Below are positions 17,555 to 26,042 of a stretch of DNA of 64,000 nucleotides, in pieces. Made by a program: the position numbers and the translations under genes. Location: positions 19,811-83,810 of the forward strand of contig JAEWOD010000005.1 of assembly GCA_023461035.1 (NCBI GenBank), in the 5' to 3' direction. The notes under the pieces were generated by a model. That model did no database searches. It was not told the origin of the DNA and saw only the letters and a list, made by a program, of their open reading frames with translations. The DNA comes from Bacteroidota bacterium (GTDB lineage Bacteria; Bacteroidota; Bacteroidia; Flavobacteriales; Weeksellaceae). Each line of letters opens with the position of its first letter. Position 1 is the stretch's first letter.

Positions 17555-18646
17555 ATGAATTTTATAAAATCTTTTCATTTTCGATTGGCTGTTTTTATAT
17601 TTTTAAGCGTTCTTTTAGTTGGAAAGATTTTAAGTTTTACTTCGTTTGCAGATCATTATTATCCTTCAATTTATGCCCAAATCTCAAAAGGGCTTTATTC
17701 CATAAGCCGACATTTTCCATTTTCGATAGGAGATATTTTTTATGTATTACTTGGAGTTTTTATTCTAACGGGTTTAATTCAAATTATTCAATCTATCAGA
17801 AAAAAGGACAATCATTCATTGCATAAAAAAATTCTTCATACGCTCTATTTTATGACCGGATTTTATGGTGTATTTCAATTAATATGGGGATTTAATTATG
17901 ACAAAACATCGATTGTGAAAAATTATGATACAGAAAATATCAAAATAGTAGAACTAAAGAATCTGGCTGAAATCTATTTTATGCGTTCTGTATTTTTACG
18001 CGAACTGGTTCCGGAAGATGAAAACGGAATCTTTAAATGCAGTTTGAAGAAAGAAGAATTTTCATACGAATTGGATCAATCTCAGGCCAAGGTAAGGGAA
18101 AAATATCCGGAAATTCAATTAATGCATACCACTTCACCCAATCTCAAATCTTCTTTGTTTAGCACCGGATTTAGTTATTTGGGAGTTTCAGGTTATTTTG
18201 TGCCTTTTACTGCGGAATCACAATATAATATCAATCAGCCCGACACTAAACTTATTTTTACCAAAATGCACGAAACGGCTCATCAATGGGGATTTGCTGC
18301 GGAAAATGAGGCCAATTTCGTAGGGTATTTATTGGGGAAAGAAAGTGAAAATTTAGAGCTAAATTATGTAAGTAATTACAAAGCAATGCGCAGTATTTTA
18401 AATCGGATTTTATTGGTGGATCCGGTTTATGTCCAAGTGATGCTGTTTCGTTATTCAGACGGAATGAAACGGGACAGAAATTATGAAAAGGAGATGGCTG
18501 AGAAGTACAGTGGAAAAGGGGATGAGGCATTTTCATTAATGAACGAAGCCTTCCTGAAATTGAATAATCAGGAAGGCTTGGAATCTTATGGTCGTTTTGT
18601 TGAACTTTTGGTAGGGTTCAACAGAAAATATTCAAAATCAGAATGA
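17555..18646 (+). CDS. DUF3810 membrane protein with HExxH motif
   Basis: 363 residues. Three N-terminal hydrophobic helices (about 10-28, 60-78, 95-112) precede a soluble domain containing HETAHQWGF (H239-E240-x-x-H243) and AAENEANFVGYL, where E250 or E252 could be a third zinc ligand. The STGFSYLGVSGYFVPFTAESQYN segment is typical of DUF3810. This pattern suggests a membrane-anchored zinc metallopeptidase with its active site outside the cytoplasm, inferred from motif only. Its 3' end overlaps the convergent 18638 gene by nine bases, and it is bracketed by the two genes that share a secreted domain. Confidence 0.85.
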   Translation: MNFIKSFHFRLAVFIFLSVLLVGKILSFTSFADHYYPSIYAQISKGLYSISRHFPFSIGDIFYVLLGVFILTGLIQIIQSIRKKDNHSLHKKILHTLYFMTGFYGVFQLIWGFNYDKTSIVKNYDTENIKIVELKNLAEIYFMRSVFLRELVPEDENGIFKCSLKKEEFSYELDQSQAKVREKYPEIQLMHTTSPNLKSSLFSTGFSYLGVSGYFVPFTAESQYNINQPDTKLIFTKMHETAHQWGFAAENEANFVGYLLGKESENLELNYVSNYKAMRSILNRILLVDPVYVQVMLFRYSDGMKRDRNYEKEMAEKYSGKGDEAFSLMNEAFLKLNNQEGLESYGRFVELLVGFNRKYSKSE

Positions 18647-19564
18647 AATAGTATCTAAAAATGCTCTTTTGGTTCTTACCACCGGATTACCTTTCTCGTC
18701 TTTAACTGACAAAGTCAAAAGAATATGGTAAGTCCCGTTTTCAGGAATACGAGTAAGATTGGTCGTAACGGTTGTATCAACGAACTTTTTATATTTTTCA
18801 ATTTTTTCCAATTCGGCAGAAGCGATATGAACCGCATCAAAGTTTGAATCGATTTTCGATTGATTCTCTTTTGTCAAAAACACATCCAAAACCAAATTGT
18901 TCAAATCCTGATTTGTTTTATTGGAAATATCGCCACCGATAACTTTTACCAAAAAGTTTTTAAAATCAACTTCAACTTCCCAGTCTTTCTCTAAAGTTAC
19001 TGAATTGTCTTCTTTTATATCCATTTTTACTACCGGATATAAATCAGGTTTTTTAGCAACAGCATCATCTGCTTTAACCGGAACATTGTAAATAGCCAAA
19101 TTCCCGTCTTTTACTTCTATGAAGTTTTTTACTTTCTGAAAGCTCAAAACCTTTCCGTTTTTGTCGGTCAAAACCAAAATAGGTTCATATATACCGGCCG
19201 GAGGAATTTCTTTTACTTCACTTTTGATGTTTACACCCACCAAACTCGAATTTTTTGCAATTGACTTAAAAGGAACAGATGTAAGCGCATATCCATTTAT
19301 AACACCAGCTGTTTGTTCTGTGTCTTTTGGGGATAAATATAAATCTACGTTTAGGCTTTTAACTGTTGAGTTGGATCCGTTTTTAATGCTTCCATTGTAA
19401 ACGACCACCTCATTATTATTAATGTAAGCGCCCCAATGTTTAGAAAGCATCATTTTGCTTTCATTCATTTCGTTTGTGGAATAATTGACAGATTTAAGTT
19501 CTTGGGCGAATAGAAAATTCGCTAACATAGAAACAAATGCAACTGCTAATAATTGTTTTTTCAT
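18638..19564 (-). CDS. Secreted protein with two copies of an unnamed beta domain
   Basis: 308 residues with a signal peptide (KKQLLAVAFVSMLANFLFAQ). Residues 43-152 and 194-306 are two divergent copies of one domain. Copy 1 has HWGAYI, NGSIKNGSN, LNVDLYLSPK and IPPAGIYEPI. Copy 2 has DWEVEV, GGDISNKTN, LVLDVFLTK and IPENGTYHIL. The single beta domain of the 16559 protein follows the same order. Predicted to be an all-beta, immunoglobulin-like sandwich exported to periplasm or surface. Family and function are unknown to me. It ends inside the convergent DUF3810 gene (9-base overlap). Confidence 0.75.
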   Translation of the reverse strand: MKKQLLAVAFVSMLANFLFAQELKSVNYSTNEMNESKMMLSKHWGAYINNNEVVVYNGSIKNGSNSTVKSLNVDLYLSPKDTEQTAGVINGYALTSVPFKSIAKNSSLVGVNIKSEVKEIPPAGIYEPILVLTDKNGKVLSFQKVKNFIEVKDGNLAIYNVPVKADDAVAKKPDLYPVVKMDIKEDNSVTLEKDWEVEVDFKNFLVKVIGGDISNKTNQDLNNLVLDVFLTKENQSKIDSNFDAVHIASAELEKIEKYKKFVDTTVTTNLTRIPENGTYHILLTLSVKDEKGNPVVRTKRAFLDTISF

Positions 19565-19624
19565 AATCTTTCAGGTTGGTTTCAGTTATTATTAGGTAAA
19601 TATTATTAGGTGTAAAAATATTCA

Positions 19625-20860
19625 TTATTTTTTAAACTTCATAAAAGTTCTTTTTAAAACTTGTAGGGCATCTTCCAAATCGGACTGGGAAATGACCAAA
19701 GGCGGTGCAAACCGGATGATGTTTCCATGTGTAGGTTTCGCAAGTAAGCCATTGTTCATCAATTCGACACATAAATCCCAAGCAGTAGAGCTTTCCGGCG
19801 AGTCGTTAATTAAGACTGCATTTAGTAATCCTTTTCCTCTGACAGATTTTAAAAAAGGGAATTCAGGAATCATTTTTTCTATTTCAGATCGGAATATTTG
19901 TCCCAAATCTTCTGCTTTTTCTGCTAAATTTTCGTCGATTACAACCTGAAGCGCTTCTGTCGCTACAGCACAAGCCAAAGGATTTCCGCCATAGGTCGAG
20001 CCATGCTGTCCGGGTTTGATGACGTTCATCACTTCATCATTTGCCAAAACGGCCGAAACAGGATAAGCCCCGCCCGAAACAGCTTTTCCTAAAATCAACA
20101 TATCGGGTTTCAGGTTTTCATGATCCACTGCCAGCATTTTTCCCGTCCGGGCGATTCCCGTTTGAATTTCATCGGCAATAAAAAGAACATTATTTTCTTT
20201 ACAAATTTTAAAACAAGCTGTCAAATAACCGTCATCAGGCACATGAACACCGGCTTCACCCTGAATGGGCTCAACCAAAAATCCACAAATCGTTTCTTTG
20301 TCTTTTTCAATTGCAGCGCGTAAAGATTCTGCATCATTATATTCGACAGAAATAAATCCGGTTGTATAGGGATTGAAATTTTTGCGGGCATCCTCGTCAT
20401 TTGAAAAGGAAATAATAGTTGTAGTTCTACCATGGAAATTACCCTTACAAACCACAATCTTTGCTTCACCGGTGGGAATTCCTTTTTTTTCATAACCCCA
20501 TTTACGGGCAATTTTGATGGCAGTTTCCACAGCTTCTGCTCCGGTGTTCATCGGTAGAACCTTATCAAAACCGAATAATTCGGTAAGAAATTTTTCATAT
20601 TTTCCCAATTCGGAATTATAAAAAGCACGCGAAGTCAATGTCAGTTTTTTGGCCTGCTCAATAAGGGTATTAATGATTCTCGGATGGCTGTGTCCTTGAT
20701 TGACAGCCGAATAAGCCGATAGGAAATCAAAATATTTTTTTCCTTCTACATCCCAAACAAATGCGCCTTCTCCGCGGTCTAAAACCACCGGAAGCGGATG
20801 ATAATTATGTGCGCCAAACTGGTCTTCTAATGAAATTAAATCTTTGGATGAAAAATTCAC
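19625..20860 (-). CDS. rocD: Ornithine aminotransferase
   Basis: PLP enzyme converting ornithine and 2-oxoglutarate to glutamate semialdehyde and glutamate, in arginine catabolism or proline synthesis. Class III aminotransferase features: GAHNYHPLPVVL, the PLP-phosphate GAEAVETA, GNFHGRT, the aspartate of IADEIQTG, and the Schiff-base lysine in LGKAVSGG. The open frame reaches a TTG at 20878, but that codon lies inside a TACATTTG -7 box (20883-20876), so I place the start at GTG 20860 (MNFSSKDLIS). No ATG is available. Length about 411 fits the family. It could use ornithine derived from arginine released by the cyanophycin genes at 49.6-54.1 kb. Confidence 0.93.
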   Translation of the reverse strand: MNFSSKDLISLEDQFGAHNYHPLPVVLDRGEGAFVWDVEGKKYFDFLSAYSAVNQGHSHPRIINTLIEQAKKLTLTSRAFYNSELGKYEKFLTELFGFDKVLPMNTGAEAVETAIKIARKWGYEKKGIPTGEAKIVVCKGNFHGRTTTIISFSNDEDARKNFNPYTTGFISVEYNDAESLRAAIEKDKETICGFLVEPIQGEAGVHVPDDGYLTACFKICKENNVLFIADEIQTGIARTGKMLAVDHENLKPDMLILGKAVSGGAYPVSAVLANDEVMNVIKPGQHGSTYGGNPLACAVATEALQVVIDENLAEKAEDLGQIFRSEIEKMIPEFPFLKSVRGKGLLNAVLINDSPESSTAWDLCVELMNNGLLAKPTHGNIIRFAPPLVISQSDLEDALQVLKRTFMKFKK

Positions 20861-20875
20861 GTTCTTATTTTTTGC

Positions 20876-20883
20876 CAAATGTA
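20876..20883 (-). promoter_or_regulatory. -7 box TACATTTG ahead of rocD
   Basis: Exact TAnnTTTG on the minus strand, 15 bases before the GTG at 20860. It overlaps the alternative TTG start and so argues against it. Confidence 0.5.
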
Positions 20884-20908
20884 AGGATTTCAGTTTGATT
20901 GCCTTTGG

Positions 20909-21703
20909 CTATAGTTGTTTTTGTTCCAATTTGATGGATTTTCCAAAAATCTGTTTGGCCAGTTTTACAAAATTCTCTGTGTAATCAGACAGATAAAATT
21001 GGTAAGTCGGATTTTGGGTATTTCCCATCAAATCTTTTTTTTCCATTTCATGAATCAGTTCGTTTACCACAATCAGAGGTGAATCCACGACTTTTACACG
21101 ACCCTGGAAGACCGTATTTACTTCTTTCTCGATTAGAGGATAATGGGTGCAACCTAAAATGATCGTATCGATGTCTTCGAATTTTTTATATGAAAGATAG
21201 GATTCTATCGCATTTTTGGAAACTGTAGTATTACGAAAACCTTCTTCAATGATGGGAACCAACAGCGGAGTGGCCAATTCAATGACCTTAATGTGTCGAT
21301 TGTATTTACGAATATAGTGTTGGTAAGCATGCGAATTAACAGTGGCTTTTGTGGCAATAACACCGATTTTTTGATGAAGTTCATAGGCTACTTTTTTAGC
21401 AACCGGATTGATTACATCTATTACAAGTGTTTCACCTGCAGCTTCTCTGATTTCTTCAATAGAATTTGATGTGGCTGAATTACAGGCGACTACTATGGCT
21501 TTACAATTTTGTTTAGTCAGGAATTTGGTGATTTTTTTTGTGAATTTGGTGATGGTTTCCTTCGACTTATCTCCATAAGGCAAATGTTTGGTATCCCCAA
21601 AATAAATGATGTTTTCATGCGGTAACAATCGCTTGATTTCTCGCGCAACTGTCAGCCCGCCCACGCCTGAATCAAAAACCCCAATCGGCCTGTTGTCATT
21701 CAT
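20909..21703 (-). CDS. murI: Glutamate racemase
   Basis: 264 residues. Makes D-glutamate for peptidoglycan. The paired catalytic cysteines are C74 in VVACNSAT and C185 in LGCTHYPL. The N-terminal GVFDSGVGGLTV and FGDTKHLPYG motifs are complete. The ATG at 21703 is four bases after a TACATTTG -7 box. The 3' end is 48 bases before rocD on the same strand, but rocD appears to have its own promoter. Confidence 0.95.
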   Translation of the reverse strand: MNDNRPIGVFDSGVGGLTVAREIKRLLPHENIIYFGDTKHLPYGDKSKETITKFTKKITKFLTKQNCKAIVVACNSATSNSIEEIREAAGETLVIDVINPVAKKVAYELHQKIGVIATKATVNSHAYQHYIRKYNRHIKVIELATPLLVPIIEEGFRNTTVSKNAIESYLSYKKFEDIDTIILGCTHYPLIEKEVNTVFQGRVKVVDSPLIVVNELIHEMEKKDLMGNTQNPTYQFYLSDYTENFVKLAKQIFGKSIKLEQKQL

Positions 21704-21707
21704 TTCA

Positions 21708-21736
21708 CAAATGTATTTAAAAAGTATTATTGTACA
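21708..21736 (-). promoter_or_regulatory. Promoter of murI: TTG-N18-TACATTTG
   Basis: On the minus strand a TTG (21736-21734) is followed 18 bases later by an exact TAnnTTTG box (21715-21708). The spacing fits the flavobacterial -33/-7 consensus. Only four bases separate the box from the ATG, implying a leaderless or near-leaderless mRNA. Confidence 0.55.
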
Positions 21737-21750
21737 ATATGGAAAGGAAA

Positions 21751-21834
21751 AGTAATAAGTGATTAGTAAATATTGAATGGTAAATAGTAAATAGTGATTA
21801 GTGAATAGTAAATAGTGATTAGTGATTAGTGAAA
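21751..21834. repeat. Heptanucleotide tandem repeat, AGTRAWT type, twelve units
   Basis: Twelve consecutive degenerate 7-base units, mostly AGTGATT, AGTAAAT and AGTGAAT, between the murI promoter and the alpha/beta-hydrolase stop. Same unit family, opposite orientation, as 10759-10800. Confidence 0.85.
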
Positions 21835-21947
21835 ATTCTTTATTGGATTAATTGAAAATGATCATTCTCCCAAATGTAAAGTTCAAAAAGGAAGTTTTGA
21901 AATTGTTCCTATTCGGCACTATCCCACCAATTGTGTAAGCTAAAAAG

Positions 21948-22784
21948 TTATGGACTTGGATTTTTAATCTGAACAAAAATACCGGAATCGCCCAAAATCT
22001 CATTTAATTTTTCAATAAAATCAGGATTTTCATTAATTCCATTATGTCCTTGCCCAGGTAGTGTGAAATAATAATCCTCTTTTTTCAGATAATTCTGGAG
22101 TTTTACAGCATCCTCATAATAAATCGTTTTGTCATTGTCACCATGAAAAATGTAAACCGGACATTTGGTATTGACAATATTTTTTTGATTGTCAAATTTA
22201 TATTTTAAAAGAAATGAAGGAACAAAAGGCATCCGGGTTTTTGCCATTTCCGTCAAATTATAATAAGGTGCTTGCAAAATGAGCATTTTGGGAGAATTTT
22301 CTGCTGCCAGATGGGATGCAGCACCGGTTCCGATGGAATATCCGATGACGACAATTTGACTTTCATAGAACTTCTTCTTTAAAAAATCATATCCCAACTG
22401 AACATCTTCGTACAATTCTTTTTCATTTTTAATTTTTCCTTCACTTTTTCCAAATCCACGATAATCTAAAATGAAAACATCATATCCTAAATCCAAATAA
22501 ATATCCGAAATATCACCCCAACCACTTAAATCACCGGAATTCCCATGCAAATAATAAACAACACCTTTTGGTTTTGTGGTTTTAAAGTAAAGACAATTCA
22601 ACTGTATTTTATCAGAAGTTTCCAGATTGATTTCTTGAAAATCACGATCAAATTGAAATGCATAATCCGCTTCTAATTTGGTTGGAAGAAATATAAACTT
22701 TTCCTGATTGAAATAAATAAGAACCAGACCGGCTATGTAGATTCCGAGTAAAAAAAGTGCTATTTTCAGAATTCGTTTAATCAA
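21948..22784 (-). CDS. Membrane-anchored alpha/beta hydrolase (ABHD13/BEM46-like)
   Basis: 278 residues. One N-terminal membrane helix (ILKIALFLLGIYIAGLVLIYF), then NQEKFIFLPTK, typical of BEM46/YfhR-type hydrolases. The oxyanion-region HGNSGD is near 80, the nucleophile elbow GYSIGTG gives S150, the acid lies in HGDNDKTI and the His in GQGHNG. No ATG exists at the N-terminus; the start appears to be TTG at 22784, 18 bases after the methyltransferase stop, so the two are likely co-transcribed. Substrate unknown. Confidence 0.83.
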   Translation of the reverse strand: MIKRILKIALFLLGIYIAGLVLIYFNQEKFIFLPTKLEADYAFQFDRDFQEINLETSDKIQLNCLYFKTTKPKGVVYYLHGNSGDLSGWGDISDIYLDLGYDVFILDYRGFGKSEGKIKNEKELYEDVQLGYDFLKKKFYESQIVVIGYSIGTGAASHLAAENSPKMLILQAPYYNLTEMAKTRMPFVPSFLLKYKFDNQKNIVNTKCPVYIFHGDNDKTIYYEDAVKLQNYLKKEDYYFTLPGQGHNGINENPDFIEKLNEILGDSGIFVQIKNPSP

Positions 22785-22802
22785 TTTGGAAGTAATTATC
22801 CT

Positions 22803-23423
22803 TTAAATTTTCCTGAAATTACAAAAAATAAAATTCTGAATGGTTTCAAAAGGTGTTTTGTGGTCAATTGTAAAACAATTGACTTTTTGGAATTTGGCAT
22901 CAAATATTTCAGTCATTAATTCTTCCGAATATTGTTTGATTTCAATTCCACTGCATTTGGTTGGGCCGTTTTCCGAAAAGGTTCCGATCAGAAGATTTCC
23001 TTCCGGATTAATTGATTTCTCTGCGATTTCAAGATATTTGGAAATATCCTTTTGATCCGTCAAAAAATGAAAAGCAGCGCGGTCATGCCAGACATCGTAT
23101 TTTTCTGTCGAAACAAATAGAGTGATGTCTGAAACGATCCATTTAACTTTATCGGCATTGTTCCCCAATCGTTTTTTGGCACGATCTATCGCTTTCTCCG
23201 AAATGTCCAAAACCGTAATATTTGTATAACCTTCTTCCAATAAATAATCAACCAGAAAACTATCGCCTCCGCCAATGTCGATGATTGCGGCATCTTTGTC
23301 CAAATTCAGGTTTCGGATGAATTCCAATGCAGTTTCGGGCGTGGGTTGGTACCAACTCACCGTATCAAGTGGTTTGGTTTTGTAAATGTTTTCCCAATGT
23401 TTTTTGCGGTTGAAATCACTCAT
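22803..23423 (-). CDS. Class I SAM-dependent methyltransferase
   Basis: About 206 residues from the ATG at 23423 (the longer frame starts with TTG). The opening KKHWENIYKTK...VSWYQPTP and the SAM-binding IIDIGGGDSFLVDYL, then VLDISEKAI, define a small-molecule or protein methyltransferase of the Methyltransf_11/25 type. VWHDRAAFHFL follows the fifth strand. The substrate is not predictable; the WYQ opening is seen in homologues sometimes annotated as thiopurine- or tellurite-type enzymes. It begins 10 bases after the DUF5686 gene and runs into the hydrolase gene. Confidence 0.83.
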   Translation of the reverse strand: MSDFNRKKHWENIYKTKPLDTVSWYQPTPETALEFIRNLNLDKDAAIIDIGGGDSFLVDYLLEEGYTNITVLDISEKAIDRAKKRLGNNADKVKWIVSDITLFVSTEKYDVWHDRAAFHFLTDQKDISKYLEIAEKSINPEGNLLIGTFSENGPTKCSGIEIKQYSEELMTEIFDAKFQKVNCFTIDHKTPFETIQNFIFCNFRKI

Positions 23424-23433
23424 TTTCAATTAT

Positions 23434-25878
23434 TTAAAAAAAAGTAAATTTCAACGTTACTTTCAAAAAGAAATTCTGATCAAATGTTTCGTGTGCATAA
23501 GTCCCGAAACGATAATAAGTTCCGATTCCGAAAACACCATAAATCAATTGGTTGAATTCCAATCCGGCTTCCTGATAGTATTTATCGGGCGTTTGAAATA
23601 AAATATTTTGATGATCGCCCGGGTATTTCATGTCTCCGATTAAACCACGATAAATGAATTGAGGGAAAACCTCCCGATTCAGAAATTTAAAACCTGCAAT
23701 TTTGTGCGAAAGATGGAACATAAAATATTTGTCCGAATAAAATTCGCCGGGAAGCATCGTCTCAAAGTTGTTCAATCCCGCTACTCCAAAGTGTTTGAAA
23801 ATTTGATCACCATGTTTGGCATTTCCCATTCCTTCAAACATATTCATGATAGGCGTTTCTCCAAAAACAGCTCCTGTTCTGACTTGTACATCGGTTTGTC
23901 CCAAAAATGTCTGATAATTATCCAAATAAGTGAAATCAAGTTTGGTAGGTGTATAGTCCGCATTAAATACATTCCAACCTTGCGTAAGTGTCAGATAGAA
24001 AACGGGCATTCCGCTTGAAATGGTCACTTTTCCAAACGGCGTCCTTACATTTTGGTCTTTTGGAGCCCATCGCAATGCCAGTTCCGTATCAAATGAAAGA
24101 AACTTTTCATCGGGACGATTCTTAAGATACTGATAATTAAATTCAGCGGTTTTTTCATTGTAAATACCTGAAATACTAAATGTTACATTTTGAAATAAAT
24201 CCTGTTGATAACCGGCTTTGACCTTTCTGTAACTAAAGAAATAATCATTGTAAATATTTGTAAGCGTACCATTTAAGAATTTCAAATAATTATTTTGAAG
24301 CGGAATGGGATTTCGGCCTGATGGTTCTACATCCTGCTCATATCCGGCAAATATTTTTCCCGAATAAGGTTTATTGACAAACCAATCCACGCCACCTCCA
24401 AATTTGAATTTTTCATCTTTAAATCCGTAGGCAACATATCCGTTCAGTGAAAAATTTTCATTGAATTTATAATTCGTAGCACCACCGACTCCCACTCTAA
24501 ATCCCTCAAAATCATTGTAGTCAAATAATCGGGTCAAATCCAAATCAAACTTTCCGATAGAATATTTACCTCCCGAACCAATGATCCTGAGCAAACGAAT
24601 GTTTCGGTCCATTTTGTATTTCTCACCGATGGAATCAATCTTAACATAAGTGTTTTGTTCCATTTCGGTAAGGGAATCATCTCTGTAGGCTTCTAAAGTC
24701 TCATCTGATTTTTCCATGGAATTGAGATCGATTTCATTGGTATAACCTCTGAATTCTTTTGCTTCGAATTCTTTGGGAGAAACAATGTCTTTAAAAGATG
24801 TAGTCAGATGCAACCAAACTTTTTCTTTCTTTTTGATGGTGTCCAAACGGACGGTTCCATCGGCCAAAACGGTATCTTTTACGGAAGGATAAGAAATCGC
24901 TCCGCCATCCATCCGGAAACGCTGTTGTTTGGGAAACCAGTAATCCCGGAAATTAGTCCAATCAACTTCCAGCTCCGCAACGTTGGTGTCTGAAAGATTT
25001 TCGGCATAAAATCGAGCAATCGCTTTTTTATCTTTATCAATCCAGACATTTCCTTTGATTTGTGGTTTGTTGGGAATTCTTTTTTGAGGAAAAAAGGAAA
25101 TAATGATGATTTCTTTTCCTTCATAATCCTCCTCACCTGAAATCCGAAAACGATATTCGTTCAAACCGGAATTGGAAACTGGATTTACAAATTGCCGAAG
25201 GAAAAAATCGATTTTTTCATCATCAAACGTATAGGAAATAGGTTGCATCGCCACAAATTCATACAGCGGAATTTTAGTACCGGAAATCCGGGTGGCTTTG
25301 ACCACATTTTTTTCACCATACTTTTGAGAAAATTTATGATCCATAGCCCGTTCACCCAGCATCAAATGGCTTTTGTCCAATAATCTTCTTACATCATTAT
25401 AACTCGAGTCATTTTCATTTTTTGGAAACAAAATATAGGGCATGGAATCTTTATTGGCCGTCACTAAAAATTTAGAATAACTTTTAAATTCGTAGGACTT
25501 AAGATTTTCAATGCTGTTTTTTTTGCGGTTTTGGATGACGGAACGTATGATTTTTCTGGCTTCAGAATCATCGTTTGTAATTTCGGTTGAACTTAATTGA
25601 ACCGTAATAGGCATTAACTGAACTACAAGGTCACGGCCATAAATATATAGTTTTTTTTCTTCATATCCTTCAAAATAGAGTTTAATAAGGTTCACACCGG
25701 CAGGAATCACAAAAATCCCTTTTGAATTTGTTTTTCCCAACTCGAAATTATCTTCAGATAAAACCACTACGGCTTCCATCGGTTGGTCTTCCATAAAACC
25801 ATCCATCACCGTGATTTTTGTTTGGGAAAAAACTGTCAGAGAAAGAAAAAATATAAGAAGAGATAAAGATCTATTCAT
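23434..25878 (-). CDS. DUF5686 outer-membrane protein with carboxypeptidase-like regulatory domain
   Basis: About 814 residues from the ATG at 25878. A signal peptide (NRSLSLLIFFLSLTVFSQ) is followed by a short CarboxypepD_reg-like beta domain (about 20-95), then the DUF5686 signature DDSEARKIIRSVIQNRKKNSIENLKSYEF. A long C-terminal half of alternating aromatic strands ends in Phe (LKFTFF), as in outer-membrane barrels. No TonB plug is visible, so it is not a receptor in the usual sense. Function of DUF5686 is unknown. A TACTTTTG -7 box lies upstream. Confidence 0.85.
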   Translation of the reverse strand: MNRSLSLLIFFLSLTVFSQTKITVMDGFMEDQPMEAVVVLSEDNFELGKTNSKGIFVIPAGVNLIKLYFEGYEEKKLYIYGRDLVVQLMPITVQLSSTEITNDDSEARKIIRSVIQNRKKNSIENLKSYEFKSYSKFLVTANKDSMPYILFPKNENDSSYNDVRRLLDKSHLMLGERAMDHKFSQKYGEKNVVKATRISGTKIPLYEFVAMQPISYTFDDEKIDFFLRQFVNPVSNSGLNEYRFRISGEEDYEGKEIIIISFFPQKRIPNKPQIKGNVWIDKDKKAIARFYAENLSDTNVAELEVDWTNFRDYWFPKQQRFRMDGGAISYPSVKDTVLADGTVRLDTIKKKEKVWLHLTTSFKDIVSPKEFEAKEFRGYTNEIDLNSMEKSDETLEAYRDDSLTEMEQNTYVKIDSIGEKYKMDRNIRLLRIIGSGGKYSIGKFDLDLTRLFDYNDFEGFRVGVGGATNYKFNENFSLNGYVAYGFKDEKFKFGGGVDWFVNKPYSGKIFAGYEQDVEPSGRNPIPLQNNYLKFLNGTLTNIYNDYFFSYRKVKAGYQQDLFQNVTFSISGIYNEKTAEFNYQYLKNRPDEKFLSFDTELALRWAPKDQNVRTPFGKVTISSGMPVFYLTLTQGWNVFNADYTPTKLDFTYLDNYQTFLGQTDVQVRTGAVFGETPIMNMFEGMGNAKHGDQIFKHFGVAGLNNFETMLPGEFYSDKYFMFHLSHKIAGFKFLNREVFPQFIYRGLIGDMKYPGDHQNILFQTPDKYYQEAGLEFNQLIYGVFGIGTYYRFGTYAHETFDQNFFLKVTLKFTFF

Positions 25879-25903
25879 GTAATAATTATGATGTTTCAAT
25901 TTA

Positions 25904-25911
25904 CAAAAGTA
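25904..25911 (-). promoter_or_regulatory. -7 box TACTTTTG ahead of DUF5686 gene
   Basis: Exact TAnnTTTG on the minus strand, 25 bases before the ATG at 25878. No TTG at the expected -33 distance. Confidence 0.42.
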
Positions 25912-26042
25912 TCAATTAAATATGTTAAAATCAGGGGAAATTAAGAGAGCTTACAAACAATTCATCCACCAAAAATTACAGCTCGTCACATTCGTTTTTT
26001 TTTCGAAATTTGTTTCGCTCAAATTTGTCTCAAAATTCTTTA

